Of a DNA stretch of 64,000 nucleotides, positions 1-8,188 are shown piece after piece. Positions within the stretch are counted from its first letter, which is position 1, and every line of letters begins with the position of its first letter. The notes under the pieces are model-generated. The model did not search any database. It saw only the letters and a program-made list of their open reading frames with translations, and was not told where the DNA came from. Both the position numbers and the translations under genes were made by a program. This DNA is from an uncultured Selenomonas sp. GTDB taxonomy: Bacteria > Bacillota > Negativicutes > Selenomonadales > Selenomonadaceae. The stretch lies in assembly GCA_905372355.1 (NCBI GenBank), contig CAJPOT010000003.1:1-64000 (forward strand). The letters run 5' to 3'.

Positions 1-245
1 GTTGTCCCCATCCTGTCGGCAGGTTGCCTACGTGTTACTCACCCGTTTGCCACTCAGTCTAAAAATCACCACTCAGGCCTCAGCCCTATGTTGGCACTTT
101 TTAACGCGTGATGGCCACTTCGTGTCCATGACGCTACTCGCCCACTGACTAAGATCTCAGTGGTAATTTTTAGACTCCGTTCGACTTGCATGTGTTAAGC
201 ACGCCGCCAGCGTTCGTCCTGAGCCAGGATCAAACTCTCCGAAAA
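1..245 (-). rRNA. rrs: 16S rRNA gene, 5' part (runs off the left edge)
   Basis: The minus strand carries the universal 16S start, AGAGTTTGATCCTGGCTCAG near 219-238, followed by the conserved GACGAACGCTGGCGGC region. Near 35-48 it has GGGTGAGTAACACGT. Aligning by eye to E. coli numbering puts nucleotide 1 near 245. Only about the first 245 nt are present. Between the two conserved blocks, helix 6 (V1) is far longer than usual and is listed separately. The gene reads leftward from two tandem promoters at 658-772. The 23S and 5S genes would lie outside the window. Confidence 0.97.
56..176 (-). other. Extended helix 6 (V1) insert in 16S rRNA
   Basis: Positions 56-73 and 159-176 form an 18-bp stem. 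The minus-strand arms are AGTCTAAAAATTACCACT and AGTGGTGATTTTTAGACT, fully paired in RNA if one G-U pair is allowed. The roughly 85-nt loop holds a further hairpin (arms ATGG.CAC and GTG.CCAT, GAA loop, near 112-128). In E. coli the same interval is about 40 nt. Long V1 inserts are known in some Firmicutes, and some bacteria cut out such intervening sequences with RNase III. Whether this one is excised cannot be read from the DNA. Confidence 0.85.
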
Positions 246-278
246 AAACTTGGTCTTTTTGCGCCATACTGCGTCACG

Positions 279-333
279 GCTTCGCAACGTGTCCTCAGCG
301 TACGCGAGTACGCTTCCGGGACGTTGCTTCGCC
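279..333 (-). other. Folded rRNA leader hairpin just upstream of 16S
   Basis: The arms GCTTCGCAACGT and ACGTTGCTTCGC (plus-strand spelling, 279-290 and 321-332) are near-complementary. They enclose an inner AGCGTAC/GTACGCT hairpin with a GCGA loop. A second perfect hairpin (TCCAACAT/ATGTTGGA) lies at about 375-396, and a GAGCC/GGCTC hairpin near 425-441. Together they make a strongly folded pre-16S leader, probably used in processing or antitermination. The role is inferred. Confidence 0.55.
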
Positions 334-657
334 GTTCCTTGTCTGGCACAAAAATCCCTGCGTTTTTTCTCTGCATCCAACATGGTTTTATGTTGGACGC
401 GGAGAAACTTGCATTCAGTTTGCAGAGAGCCGTTGATTGGCTCTTTTATCTTTGGATACGATTCTTTCGAACCGCATAAAGAAATTGTCGATTGCTTTTA
501 CAAATGTAGTTCACAATCGATGTTTCATCAAGATTCCTCTTGATGGACATCTGGCTTGAATCATATAGATGATTCATTTCTGCATTGTTTAGTTTTCAAG
601 GAACACCGCCGAATTGCTTCGGCTGTTCGCCGCTCGCTCTTCACAGGCGACTCGACT

Positions 658-686
658 ATCTTACTCCATCCACGAGAGATTGTCAA
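658..686 (-). promoter_or_regulatory. rRNA promoter, proximal (P2)
   Basis: On the minus strand TTGACA (681-686) and TAAGAT (658-663) are separated by exactly 17 bp, a near-consensus vegetative sigma site. It lies about 410 bp before the 16S start. The transcript would pass a motif typical of Firmicutes rRNA leaders, CCTTGAAAACTAAACAA, near 585-602. Confidence 0.8.
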
Positions 687-743
687 GCACCTTTTTGAAT
701 TTTTTCGAGCTTCTTGCTGCCGTTCTGTGCGACAACGAATGCT

Positions 744-772
744 ATATTACATGAACACGCTGAAGATGTCAA
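744..772 (-). promoter_or_regulatory. rRNA promoter, distal (P1)
   Basis: On the minus strand TTGACA (767-772) and TAATAT (744-749) are 17 bp apart. The site lies 86 bp upstream of P2, in the gap between the end of cobC and the rRNA leader. Tandem strong promoters are typical of rRNA operons. Confidence 0.8.
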
Positions 773-830
773 CATCTTTTTGAAAAATTTTCATTCCTTG
801 TGCGTGCCAATGGATAAACATACGGCACAA

Positions 831-1460
831 TCAGTCTTCATCAGTGAATTCGAGATGCTGCAAATGCGCGACATTATTCACATAATCAACCGTGAAGTGA
901 TTGCCGCCGTGCGTGAGGCGGCTGATCGCCGTATTCCCCTGTCGGATTCGCCAGACATATCGCAGCGGTATATGAAGGGCATACGCCAGAATCGTGCGCA
1001 AAAAGGCTCCGTGCGCTACGAGAACGACGTGCTCACCCGCATGAGCGGCAGTGATTTTCTCCAATTCTCGCGAGGCTCTTTTTTCTACATCCTCAAAGGT
1101 CTCCCCTCCAGGCGGCTTAAGCTCATCCGGTGCAAAGAAAATCTGCTTTCCAGCTTCTGGCCACTTAGCGCTGATTTGCTCGAAGGTAAGACCTTCCCAC
1201 TCGCCAAAGTTCATTTCCCGCAAATTTTCCGTCTTCCTTACCTCGCAGCCAAAGCGTTCGGCAATAAACCCTGCCGTCGAAGCGGCACGCTGCAAGTCAC
1301 TAGAATAGATGGCATCAATCTTCTCTGCGGGAAAATGCCTGGCGAGGCATTCAGCCTGTTTCACACCTTTTTCTGCCAAGGCAATATCAGAATGCCCTTG
1401 AAAACGACCGCCGGAATTCCACTCGGTCAATCCATGTCGAACAAGATAAATCTTTGTCAT
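831..1460 (-). CDS. cobC: Alpha-ribazole phosphatase (histidine phosphatase family)
   Basis: Removes the phosphate from alpha-ribazole-5'-phosphate or adenosylcobalamin-5'-phosphate in nucleotide-loop assembly. The 209-residue protein shows the phosphoglycerate-mutase fold markers: LVRHGLTEW at residues 6-14 (phosphohistidine in RHG), NFGEWEGLT near 80, and the second histidine in VLVAHGAF near 145. The ATG at 1460 starts the family-typical MTKIYLVRHG; longer in-frame starts would add only a few residues overlapping cobD. It follows cobD by 8 nt and is the last gene of the cobalamin cluster. Function rests on family plus context, because many histidine phosphatases look alike. Confidence 0.88.
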   Translation of the reverse strand: MTKIYLVRHGLTEWNSGGRFQGHSDIALAEKGVKQAECLARHFPAEKIDAIYSSDLQRAASTAGFIAERFGCEVRKTENLREMNFGEWEGLTFEQISAKWPEAGKQIFFAPDELKPPGGETFEDVEKRASRELEKITAAHAGEHVVLVAHGAFLRTILAYALHIPLRYVWRIRQGNTAISRLTHGGNHFTVDYVNNVAHLQHLEFTDED

Positions 1461-1468
1461 ACTGCATC

Positions 1469-2542
1469 TCATTCCTTCCAAACTTCATGCATGGCTTCGA
1501 GCAATCGTTCATTGTCTGCACGAGAACGTACAGCGGCACGCAAGTACACCCCATCCAACCCCGAATAATTGCTGCAATCGCGCAGCAAGATTCCTCTCTC
1601 TCTCAAAACCATAATAAGCTGTTGTAAAAACACCTTTCCCTGCTGCAAATGGAAAAGAATAAAATTCACGGAGGGTGCAAAGACCTCAATCCCTGGCAAT
1701 TTTGCCAGTTCCGCAGCAAGAAACTTTTTTTCCCTGCGGACAAAAGAGCGTGTCGCTTCATGGTAGACCGTGTCGGAAAGAGCAGCAACACCTGCCGCTT
1801 GAGCAAGGAAATTCACATTCCAAACATCTTTGCCGCTTTCCAACTGTCGGCAAAGATTCGGTTCAGCAATGCCGAAGCCCAGTCGTAATCCTGGCAGGGC
1901 AAAGAACTTCGTCATGGATTGGACGACGAAGAGATGCGGATATTCGTTCGTCAGATGGCGCGAAGTATATCCCTCTCCATCTTCACGAAAATCCAAGAAG
2001 GATTCATCCATCACGACGTATGTGCCTCGCTCCTCTGCTTTTTCCAGCAGCACACACAATTCTTTTCGCTCCCAGAGACGTCCCGTCGGATTGTTCGGAC
2101 TGCAAAGCAGAATGACGTCTTCCTTCGAAAACTGCTGCACCGCCGCTTCCAAATCAAGAGAAAACCCATGCTTTTTCAACAGCGGAAGATATACGACCTT
2201 CACACCTGCGGCACGCGCCGCCCTTTCATATTCGCTGAAGGACGGGACGGGCAGGAGCAGGCGCTTCGGGCGCACGATATAGAAGAAGCAGTAAAAGAGT
2301 TCCGCTGCGCCGTTGCCGAGCACGATTTTTTTCTGCGGCACATCATAAAAAGAAGCGATCGCCGTCTTCAAGGCACGCGCCTCAGGATCAGGATAATTGA
2401 CGATGCCATCAATATGGGAAAAAATGGCTTCCCGCACACGAGGTGACAGGCCGAGAGGATTGATATTTGCACTGAAATCCAGCCACGCTCCGCCAGTCGG
2501 GCATTTCTCATAGACATTGCCCCCATGTTCATATTTTTGCAG
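1469..2542 (-). CDS. cobD: Threonine-phosphate decarboxylase (PLP enzyme, CobD family)
   Basis: Makes (R)-1-amino-2-propanol phosphate, the linker of the cobalamin nucleotide loop. It is a fold-type-I PLP protein: HGGN near the N-terminus, LDFSANINPLG, CSPNNPTG, and SMTKFFALPGLRLG with the PLP lysine at about residue 212. Start choice is uncertain. The frame stays open to TTG codons at 2626 and 2620, but these lack a ribosome site and would translate through a repeated hairpin element. CTG at 2542 has AAGGGAGG about 8 nt upstream and gives a 357-residue protein starting, as relatives do, just before HGGN. The gene follows cobS after an 86-170 bp gap and precedes cobC. Confidence 0.92.
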   Translation of the reverse strand: MQKYEHGGNVYEKCPTGGAWLDFSANINPLGLSPRVREAIFSHIDGIVNYPDPEARALKTAIASFYDVPQKKIVLGNGAAELFYCFFYIVRPKRLLLPVPSFSEYERAARAAGVKVVYLPLLKKHGFSLDLEAAVQQFSKEDVILLCSPNNPTGRLWERKELCVLLEKAEERGTYVVMDESFLDFREDGEGYTSRHLTNEYPHLFVVQSMTKFFALPGLRLGFGIAEPNLCRQLESGKDVWNVNFLAQAAGVAALSDTVYHEATRSFVRREKKFLAAELAKLPGIEVFAPSVNFILFHLQQGKVFLQQLIMVLRERGILLRDCSNYSGLDGVYLRAAVRSRADNERLLEAMHEVWKE

Positions 2543-2576
2543 AACCTCGTCCTCCCTTCTCTCATGTAAGAACCGC

Positions 2577-2609
2577 GTACAATATCCACAAAGTGGACGT
2601 TTGCATGTA
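2577..2609 (-). repeat. Short hairpin repeat, copy A (before cobD)
   Basis: The plus strand reads TCCAC-AAA-GTGGA with flanks matching copy B at 6183-6216 in most positions (core TCCACAAAGTGGACGTTTG identical). A related half copy lies at 28450-28472. On the minus strand the conserved 3' half is GTGGAYATTRTRCGC. The copy sits just upstream of the cobD ribosome site. Confidence 0.7.
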
Positions 2610-2712
2610 TAGTTTTTCAAAGACAACAGAAACCCGATGTACTTTTCCTTCTACAACTGGTTCCCTTCTTCCTGCATGGAGCAGAAAGAAAGCCGAACGT
2701 CTTTATATTACA

Positions 2713-3540
2713 CTAGCAGCTAACCGAAGAAAACACCAAAAAGCTCAAAAGCACAAGCGTTTCCGTCAATGTCGTAATCGCGCCATAGACATCTCCGGTC
2801 AAGCCGCCGAGATGACGCGTCGCATAGCTTGCAAAAAAAATCGTAAAGAGAAGTGCAGCAAATATGACCGCCGTCATGGAAAGAAGCCACGAGGACAGTC
2901 CCGCAGCGTCCAAAGGAATGATGCCGAAAAAACATGCTACGATGCCTGGAAAAAACACGAGGATAAGCGTATAAAAAAAAGCTCCGTAAAGGACTGACTT
3001 CGTGCCGCCATCTTTGAATGCCTTGCCCATGCCCACAGGACGTGCATAGGGAAAGGCGGAAATGGCGACGACCATCATCAGGCGTGAAACAATGGGCATG
3101 GCGAACAGAGCTGGAAAAAGCCATGCGCTTTGCAGCAGGTCAAGCAGGATCGACCAGTCGAGAATCATCAACAGGACGAAGGCAAAAACACCGTTCGCCC
3201 CCACGCGACTGTCCTTCATGATTTCCAACATGCGCTCGCGAGAGCGTCCCGAAAACAGTCCGTCCATCGTGTCCATGAAGCCGTCGCAATGAAGCCCGCC
3301 CGTCAGGAGAATCGGCAGTATCAGCAAGATTGACGCAACGACATGATGCGGCAAAAGGATGCCGTTTTGCGGCAAAAAACTCAACAGCAGTGCGGCAAAG
3401 GCCGCATAAAGGATGCCGAGCACCAAGCCGATCAGCGGAAAATAACGCACGCTGTCGGCAAAATCCTTCTCACACCAATCCTTTTGCTCCACGATCGAAA
3501 TGCGCGTGAGAAACTGCAGACCGATGAAAAACGCACGCAA
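2713..3540 (-). CDS. cobS: Adenosylcobinamide-GDP ribazoletransferase (cobalamin synthase)
   Basis: Joins adenosylcobinamide-GDP to alpha-ribazole(-phosphate) in the membrane, giving adenosylcobalamin (phosphate). The 275-residue protein is almost wholly hydrophobic, with 6-7 predicted membrane segments. It carries the family's acidic metal-binding loop LTGGLHCDGFMDTMDGLFSG (about residues 80-99) and KDSRVGANGV just after. It starts with TTG at 3540 behind GGGGGTG. It lies 29 nt after cbiB and belongs to the cobQ-cbiB-cobS set. No clear terminator follows. Confidence 0.95.
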   Translation of the reverse strand: MRAFFIGLQFLTRISIVEQKDWCEKDFADSVRYFPLIGLVLGILYAAFAALLLSFLPQNGILLPHHVVASILLILPILLTGGLHCDGFMDTMDGLFSGRSRERMLEIMKDSRVGANGVFAFVLLMILDWSILLDLLQSAWLFPALFAMPIVSRLMMVVAISAFPYARPVGMGKAFKDGGTKSVLYGAFFYTLILVFFPGIVACFFGIIPLDAAGLSSWLLSMTAVIFAALLFTIFFASYATRHLGGLTGDVYGAITTLTETLVLLSFLVFSSVSC

Positions 3541-3569
3541 AAAAACACCCCCAGTGCTTCACGTCTACA

Positions 3570-4535
3570 CTAAAAAAGCATCCCCCTCTGCTGCCAAAGA
3601 AGGAACCCGCCATACGTCAAGAGCAGAAAAAGAATCGTGACCGTATACATGAGGCGCACGGTCTTCTGTATGTCATCGGCTTCAATTTCACGCCGCGCCT
3701 CTCCCATATAGGCGCGAAAATGCGGCTCGCCGAAGTAATAGTTGTTGCCGCCCAAGCGTATGCCGAGTGCGCCCGCCGTAGGCGCTTCGGCGCACCCCCC
3801 GTTCGGGCTCGGGTGCTTCGCCGCATCGCGATGCAGCATGCGCCAAGCGCCGCGCCCGTCGAAGCCCAGGAAAAAGGCCGCGAGCACGAAAAGAACACCC
3901 GCAATGCGCGCGGGAATGTAATTGAGCACATCGTCGAGACGCGCCGCCACCCTGCCAAAGTACAAATACTTCGCGTTCTTGTAGCCGAGCATCGAATCCA
4001 TAGTATTCGCCGCGCGATAGAGCACAGCGAACGGCAGCCCGCCGATCAGATAGAAAAAGAGCGGTGCAAGAACGCCGTCAACTGTGTTTTCCGCCACGGT
4101 CTCGATCGCGGCGCGCGACACTTCCGGCACGCTGAGCTTTTCCGTATCGCGCCCCACGATCCAGCCGACTTTTCTGCGCGCTTCCGGCAGATCGCCCGCC
4201 TTCAGGAGGGCGCGTATCTCCATGCCTGCCGCCGCAAGGCTCTTCGGCGAGATCATGAAGGCGAGCAGCAACGCTTCCAGCGCCATGCCCACATGCGGCA
4301 AGGGGATAAGCCCCAAAAGCCGCAGAATGCACCATGCAGCCTCGTAACAAACGACGAGCACAATGAGAGCGAGCATGCCGCCGCAGAGCAGTTTCTTCTC
4401 ATTCGTATCTTCGGGACGATAAAAGCAATGCTCGAGCCAAGCGATAAGATTTCCCATCAATACGACGGGATGGAAGCGCGAACGCGGATCGCCGAGAATG
4501 CAGTCGATGAAGAACGCAAGGACAGCCGTCAGCAT
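3570..4535 (-). CDS. cbiB: Adenosylcobinamide-phosphate synthase
   Basis: Attaches aminopropanol phosphate to adenosylcobyric acid. The 321-residue integral membrane protein begins FFIDCILGDPRSRFHPVVLMG, the family signature. It carries ETVAENTVDGVLAPLFFYLIGG near 145-166 and AANTMDSMLGYKN near 172. The start overlaps the end of cobQ by 7 nt, suggesting translational coupling. In E. coli-style naming this gene is also called cobD, a different protein from the decarboxylase at 1469-2542. Confidence 0.95.
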   Translation of the reverse strand: MLTAVLAFFIDCILGDPRSRFHPVVLMGNLIAWLEHCFYRPEDTNEKKLLCGGMLALIVLVVCYEAAWCILRLLGLIPLPHVGMALEALLLAFMISPKSLAAAGMEIRALLKAGDLPEARRKVGWIVGRDTEKLSVPEVSRAAIETVAENTVDGVLAPLFFYLIGGLPFAVLYRAANTMDSMLGYKNAKYLYFGRVAARLDDVLNYIPARIAGVLFVLAAFFLGFDGRGAWRMLHRDAAKHPSPNGGCAEAPTAGALGIRLGGNNYYFGEPHFRAYMGEARREIEADDIQKTVRLMYTVTILFLLLTYGGFLLWQQRGMLF

Positions 4536-6064
4536 CCGACCTTCTCCCCCATGATTTCGCGCAGCTTATCCATATCGAGATGCGCACGCACGACGGCAGC
4601 AAGGCGATCATAGCTCTCCTCCTTCTCGCGGTAGCGATTGCGCATCACAGCGAGCGCAGGAAGCCCTTTCTTTTCGCGCAAGGCATTGAGAATCGCACGG
4701 CGCATTCCATCGTGATCGAAAAATCCATGGATGTATGTACCAAAGATGTTTTCTTCTTCATTTACCGTACCTTCCGCAGCGTCACAAACTTCGCCGCGTC
4801 TCTCTTTCACGCAGAGCGGATGACTGTCCCTATCGCACAGGAACTCCGTCGTTCCCATATGAATTTCATAGCCCTTGATATCATCGACAGAAATCCGCTT
4901 GCCAAGAAACGAAAAATCCCTAGCCGAAGCTACGACCTGCGAAGTCAACTTGTTTTCATGAAATGTCGTCTGCAGACCAAGAAGCCCCAGCCCATCCGTG
5001 CTGTCAAAAGAAGATTCCGTATGGTGCGGATCCAATATGCGCTTGCCAAGCATCTGGTAGCCGCCGCATATACCGATGACGGCCGTTCCCTTTTCGTGCG
5101 CCTCGCGAATCTTCGAGGCAAGTCCCGTTTTTTCGAGCCAACGCATGTCCTCCGACGTATTCTTGCTGCCCGGCAACAGAATCAAGTCGGGCGTACCAAG
5201 AGCCGCCGCTTCATGCACATAGCGTAGCGCCACGTCCGGCTCGCTTTCCAAACTGTCAAAATCCGTGAAGTTGGAAATCTTCGGCGTACGGATGACAGCA
5301 AGGTTGAGTTCCTTCTCTTCCGCCCTTTCTGCCTTATCCTCCAAGGATACGGAATCTTCGTCGTCAATGCCCATTTCCTCGATATGCGGGATGACGCCGA
5401 GCACAGGCTTGCCCGTCTTTTTCTCCAAAAATTCGACAGCAGGCGTAAAGAGCGAGATGTCGCCGCGAAACTTGTTGACGACAAGTCCCTTGATGAGCGC
5501 TCTTTCATCCTCTTCCAAAAGCTCCAAAGTGCCGACGAGCGAAGCGAGCGCACCGCCGCGATCGACATCGGCAATGAGCAGAACGGGCGCATTCAGATAC
5601 TTCGCCACGCGCATGTTGACGATGTCGTTCGCCTTGAGATTGACCTCGGCAGGGCTTCCCGCGCCCTCGATGACGACGGTTTCGTACTCCGCATCGAGAC
5701 GCGCCAACGCTTCTTTGACCGCCGAAAACGCTTTGAGCGAATAGCCTTGGTGGTACTCCTTCGCTGTCATATTGCCGACAGGCTTTCCCATGAGCACGAC
5801 CTGCGAGCAGGAGTTTCCTGTCGGCTTCAGCAAGACGGGATTCATGTCGACAAACGGTTCAAGTCCCGCGGCTTCCGCCTGGGCGACCTGCGCACGCCCC
5901 ATCTCCAAGCCATCTTTCGTGACATAGGAATTGAGCGCCATGTTCTGCGCTTTGAAGGGGACGACGCGCCGCCCCTCCTGCCGAAAGATGCGGCAGAGCG
6001 CCGTCGTCAGGATGCTCTTTCCAACATGCGAGCTTGTCCCCATCATCATGATGTAGTTCGCCAA
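4529..6064 (-). CDS. cobQ: Cobyric acid synthase (glutamine-dependent amidotransferase)
   Basis: Amidates side chains b, d, e and g of adenosylcobyrinic a,c-diamide (CbiP in the anaerobic nomenclature). The 511-residue protein has an N-terminal dethiobiotin-synthetase-like ATP domain (GTSSHVGKS, residues 9-17). Its C-terminal class I glutaminase domain has the nucleophile in GICGGYQMLG (Cys333). It starts with TTG at 6064 behind AGGAGG. A dedicated promoter at 6112-6139 lies in the 155-bp gap after cobU, so the cobQ-cbiB-cobS-cobD-cobC part can be transcribed on its own. Confidence 0.96.
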   Translation of the reverse strand: MANYIMMMGTSSHVGKSILTTALCRIFRQEGRRVVPFKAQNMALNSYVTKDGLEMGRAQVAQAEAAGLEPFVDMNPVLLKPTGNSCSQVVLMGKPVGNMTAKEYHQGYSLKAFSAVKEALARLDAEYETVVIEGAGSPAEVNLKANDIVNMRVAKYLNAPVLLIADVDRGGALASLVGTLELLEEDERALIKGLVVNKFRGDISLFTPAVEFLEKKTGKPVLGVIPHIEEMGIDDEDSVSLEDKAERAEEKELNLAVIRTPKISNFTDFDSLESEPDVALRYVHEAAALGTPDLILLPGSKNTSEDMRWLEKTGLASKIREAHEKGTAVIGICGGYQMLGKRILDPHHTESSFDSTDGLGLLGLQTTFHENKLTSQVVASARDFSFLGKRISVDDIKGYEIHMGTTEFLCDRDSHPLCVKERRGEVCDAAEGTVNEEENIFGTYIHGFFDHDGMRRAILNALREKKGLPALAVMRNRYREKEESYDRLAAVVRAHLDMDKLREIMGEKVGC

Positions 6065-6111
6065 AAGCCATTCCTCCTGTCAAGCGATGCAGTATGCTAT
6101 TCCTGTAGTAT

Positions 6112-6139
6112 ATTTTACTAGGAAAGTCCAAGAGGCCAA
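6112..6139 (-). promoter_or_regulatory. Promoter of the cobQ sub-operon
   Basis: On the minus strand TTGGCC (6134-6139) and TAAAAT (6112-6117) are 16 bp apart. The site and about 20 bp upstream align with the cbiD promoter at 14468-14495 (24 of 32 positions identical from -10 to just past -35). The predicted transcript has a leader of about 40 nt, too short for a riboswitch. Confidence 0.65.
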
Positions 6140-6182
6140 GCCGAAGGCGCAGGCCGATTGGGCAACTTTCCTTAAGGGCGGC

Positions 6183-6216
6183 GCACAATGTCCACAAAGT
6201 GGACGTTTGTGCGTGT
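6183..6216 (-). repeat. Short hairpin repeat, copy B (between cobU and cobQ)
   Basis: The plus strand holds GCACAA.GTCCAC, an AAA loop, and GTGGAC.TTTGTGC, a 12-13 bp stem with one mismatch. It lies directly after the cobU stop and upstream of the cobQ promoter. It is the best-folded of the three related copies (2577-2609, 28450-28472). It lacks a T-run, so it is not an ordinary terminator. Confidence 0.7.
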
Positions 6217-6219
6217 AGC

Positions 6220-6777
6220 TTACCACGACACTGCCAATTTCTTGAAATCGACGGCAATGCCGCAGGAAACGACGTACACCTCATCTGCGGCACGCGCTGT
6301 CAGCTGGTTGGCAATGCCCGTGATGTCGCGATACTCGCGTGCAAGATGATTTTCCGGCACGATGCCCGCGCCGACCTCGTTCGTCACGAAAATCGTCGTA
6401 CCGTCCTGCTCCTTTGCAGCTTCGAGCAGGAGGCTGATTTTCTCACGTATAAGTTCATAATTTGCCGCAGAGTCGCGGACATTTTCCAAGGCGCACAGCA
6501 GATTGCTGATGTAGAGCGTCAGGCAGTCGAAGAGGATCATATCGTGCGCCCTTCCTGCCTCCTCAATGGCAAGATGCGCGTTCTCGGGCGCTTCCCATGT
6601 ATGCCAGTCCTTGGGGCGCCGCTCACGGTGCAGTTTGACGCGAAATGCCATCTCCTCGTCATAGACGCCCGCCGTCGCAATGTAGGCAACCTTCTTTCCG
6701 AAACGCGCCGCGTACTGTTCGGCAAAACGGCTCTTGCCGCTTCGTGCACCGCCCGTGACGAGGACGATCTTACCCAT
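6220..6777 (-). CDS. cobU: Adenosylcobinamide kinase / GMP transferase
   Basis: Phosphorylates adenosylcobinamide and adds GMP, preparing the corrinoid for CobS. The 185-residue protein starts MGKIVLVTGGARSGKSRFAE, with the P-loop at residues 8-15. It has the guanylylation-type HRERRP motif near 50 and FVTNEVGAGIVPEN near 130. ATG at 6777 was chosen because it has GAGGAGG upstream and gives the family N-terminus; it overlaps the cbiA stop by 8 nt. It is the last gene before the hairpin repeat and the cobQ promoter. Confidence 0.95.
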   Translation of the reverse strand: MGKIVLVTGGARSGKSRFAEQYAARFGKKVAYIATAGVYDEEMAFRVKLHRERRPKDWHTWEAPENAHLAIEEAGRAHDMILFDCLTLYISNLLCALENVRDSAANYELIREKISLLLEAAKEQDGTTIFVTNEVGAGIVPENHLAREYRDITGIANQLTARAADEVYVVSCGIAVDFKKLAVSW

Positions 6778-8176
6778 GCATCTTCCTCCTCTCCCTGCTC
6801 GCTCGGCAAGCCTCAACGAAAGCCTCAGCCGCCTCAGGGCAGCCTGCAAAGTGCAGGTGCAGATAAGAGCCGAGAACCGCCCCCTTGGCATAGCCTGCCG
6901 CATAGTGCGCGCCGTTCCTCATGCGCGTAAAAATAAAGGCCCTCGCCGCATCCGCTTTTTCCCCCGGCAATTCCGTCGAGAAATGAAACTCGTGACCGTG
7001 CAGTTTCCTGCCTCGCGGTCCGAGAACCGTATCGCTGCAAAGCTCCGCCTCAACGTAGCCGACCATCTGCAGTTTGCGGTTCATCTGCACGACAGCAGGA
7101 ACGATTCCCGTCATCGCATGTTCTTTTCCCTCGAAGTCCACGAGTTTTTCCATCAAGTACATATAGCCGCCGCATTCGGCATAAATGGGCACACCTGCTG
7201 CCGCCGCCTCAGCGAGAGAACGGCGCATCGACGCATTCGCCGTCAGTTCCTCGGCAAACATCTCAGGAAAGCCCCCGCCTAGGAGAACGCCCGCCGCCTC
7301 AGGCAGAGCCGTATCATGCAGCGGGCTGAAAAAGACGAGTTCCGCGCCAAAGGATTCCAACACATCAAGACTCTCGGGATAATAAAAGGAAAAGGCCTCA
7401 TCGTGCGCGACGGCAAGGCGCACCTTGGACGGCTGTCGCTCTGCATTTTCCCTTGCAGAAAAAAGCAACTCCTCCGTCGAGGCCAATGGCGCGGCTGCTT
7501 CTGCAATCCTTCTGAGCGCCGCAAGATCGACCGAATGCGCCGCCGCCTCGCCCATCTTCTTTACAACATCGCGCTCTTCGTTCTCCTCGGCAGGCAGAAG
7601 GCCTAAGTGACGCTCCGGCATCTTCAGCGATTCGTCGCGTCGCATAGCCCCTAAGACAGGCATGTCAATCTTCGCCATCGCCTCGCGTATCATCGCCTCA
7701 TGCGTATCCGAGCCCAGACGGTTCAGGAGAACGCCCGCGAGCTTGACCTCACGATCATAACTGCGGAAACCAAGTGCGATCGCCGCTGCCGATGCGCCCA
7801 TCGACTTCGCATCGAGAACGAGCAGCACGGGCGCGTCGAGCAATTTGGCGATTTCTGCCGTGGAACTCACGCCCTTCCTGCCGCCGTCATAAAGCCCCAT
7901 GACGCCTTCGATAACGGCAAGATCCGCACCTTTGGCCGTGCGTGCAAAAATCCCCTTGAGACGTTCAGCCGGCATAAGCCATGTGTCGAGATTGTGCGCG
8001 GGCAGCCCACTCGCAAGCGCGTGATAGCCGGGATCGATGTAGTCAGGGCCTACCTTGTACGACTGCACGCGCAGCCCCTGCGCACGCAGTGCGGCGAGGA
8101 TGCCCGTCACGAGCGTCGTCTTGCCCGAGCCGCTCTGCGTCGCGGCGATGACAATGCGCGGTATCTTCTCTTCCAT
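6770..8176 (-). CDS. cbiA: Cobyrinic acid a,c-diamide synthase
   Basis: Glutamine- and ATP-dependent amidation of the a and c carboxylates of cobyrinic acid. In the 468-residue protein the N-terminal ATPase domain has ATQSGSGKTT (residues 12-21) and KVGPDYIDPGYH. The C-terminal glutaminase domain has YAECGGYMYLM with Cys335. It starts with ATG at 8176, 12 nt after cbiC. The overlap with cobU at its end suggests coupled translation. Confidence 0.96.
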   Translation of the reverse strand: MEEKIPRIVIAATQSGSGKTTLVTGILAALRAQGLRVQSYKVGPDYIDPGYHALASGLPAHNLDTWLMPAERLKGIFARTAKGADLAVIEGVMGLYDGGRKGVSSTAEIAKLLDAPVLLVLDAKSMGASAAAIALGFRSYDREVKLAGVLLNRLGSDTHEAMIREAMAKIDMPVLGAMRRDESLKMPERHLGLLPAEENEERDVVKKMGEAAAHSVDLAALRRIAEAAAPLASTEELLFSARENAERQPSKVRLAVAHDEAFSFYYPESLDVLESFGAELVFFSPLHDTALPEAAGVLLGGGFPEMFAEELTANASMRRSLAEAAAAGVPIYAECGGYMYLMEKLVDFEGKEHAMTGIVPAVVQMNRKLQMVGYVEAELCSDTVLGPRGRKLHGHEFHFSTELPGEKADAARAFIFTRMRNGAHYAAGYAKGAVLGSYLHLHFAGCPEAAEAFVEACRASRERRKMHG

Positions 8177-8188
8177 GGCAAAATCTCC

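Noticed and set aside
800..830. Terminator after cobC
   Set aside because: TTGTGC and GCACAA flank the stop, but the loop is long and no T-run follows at the right place.
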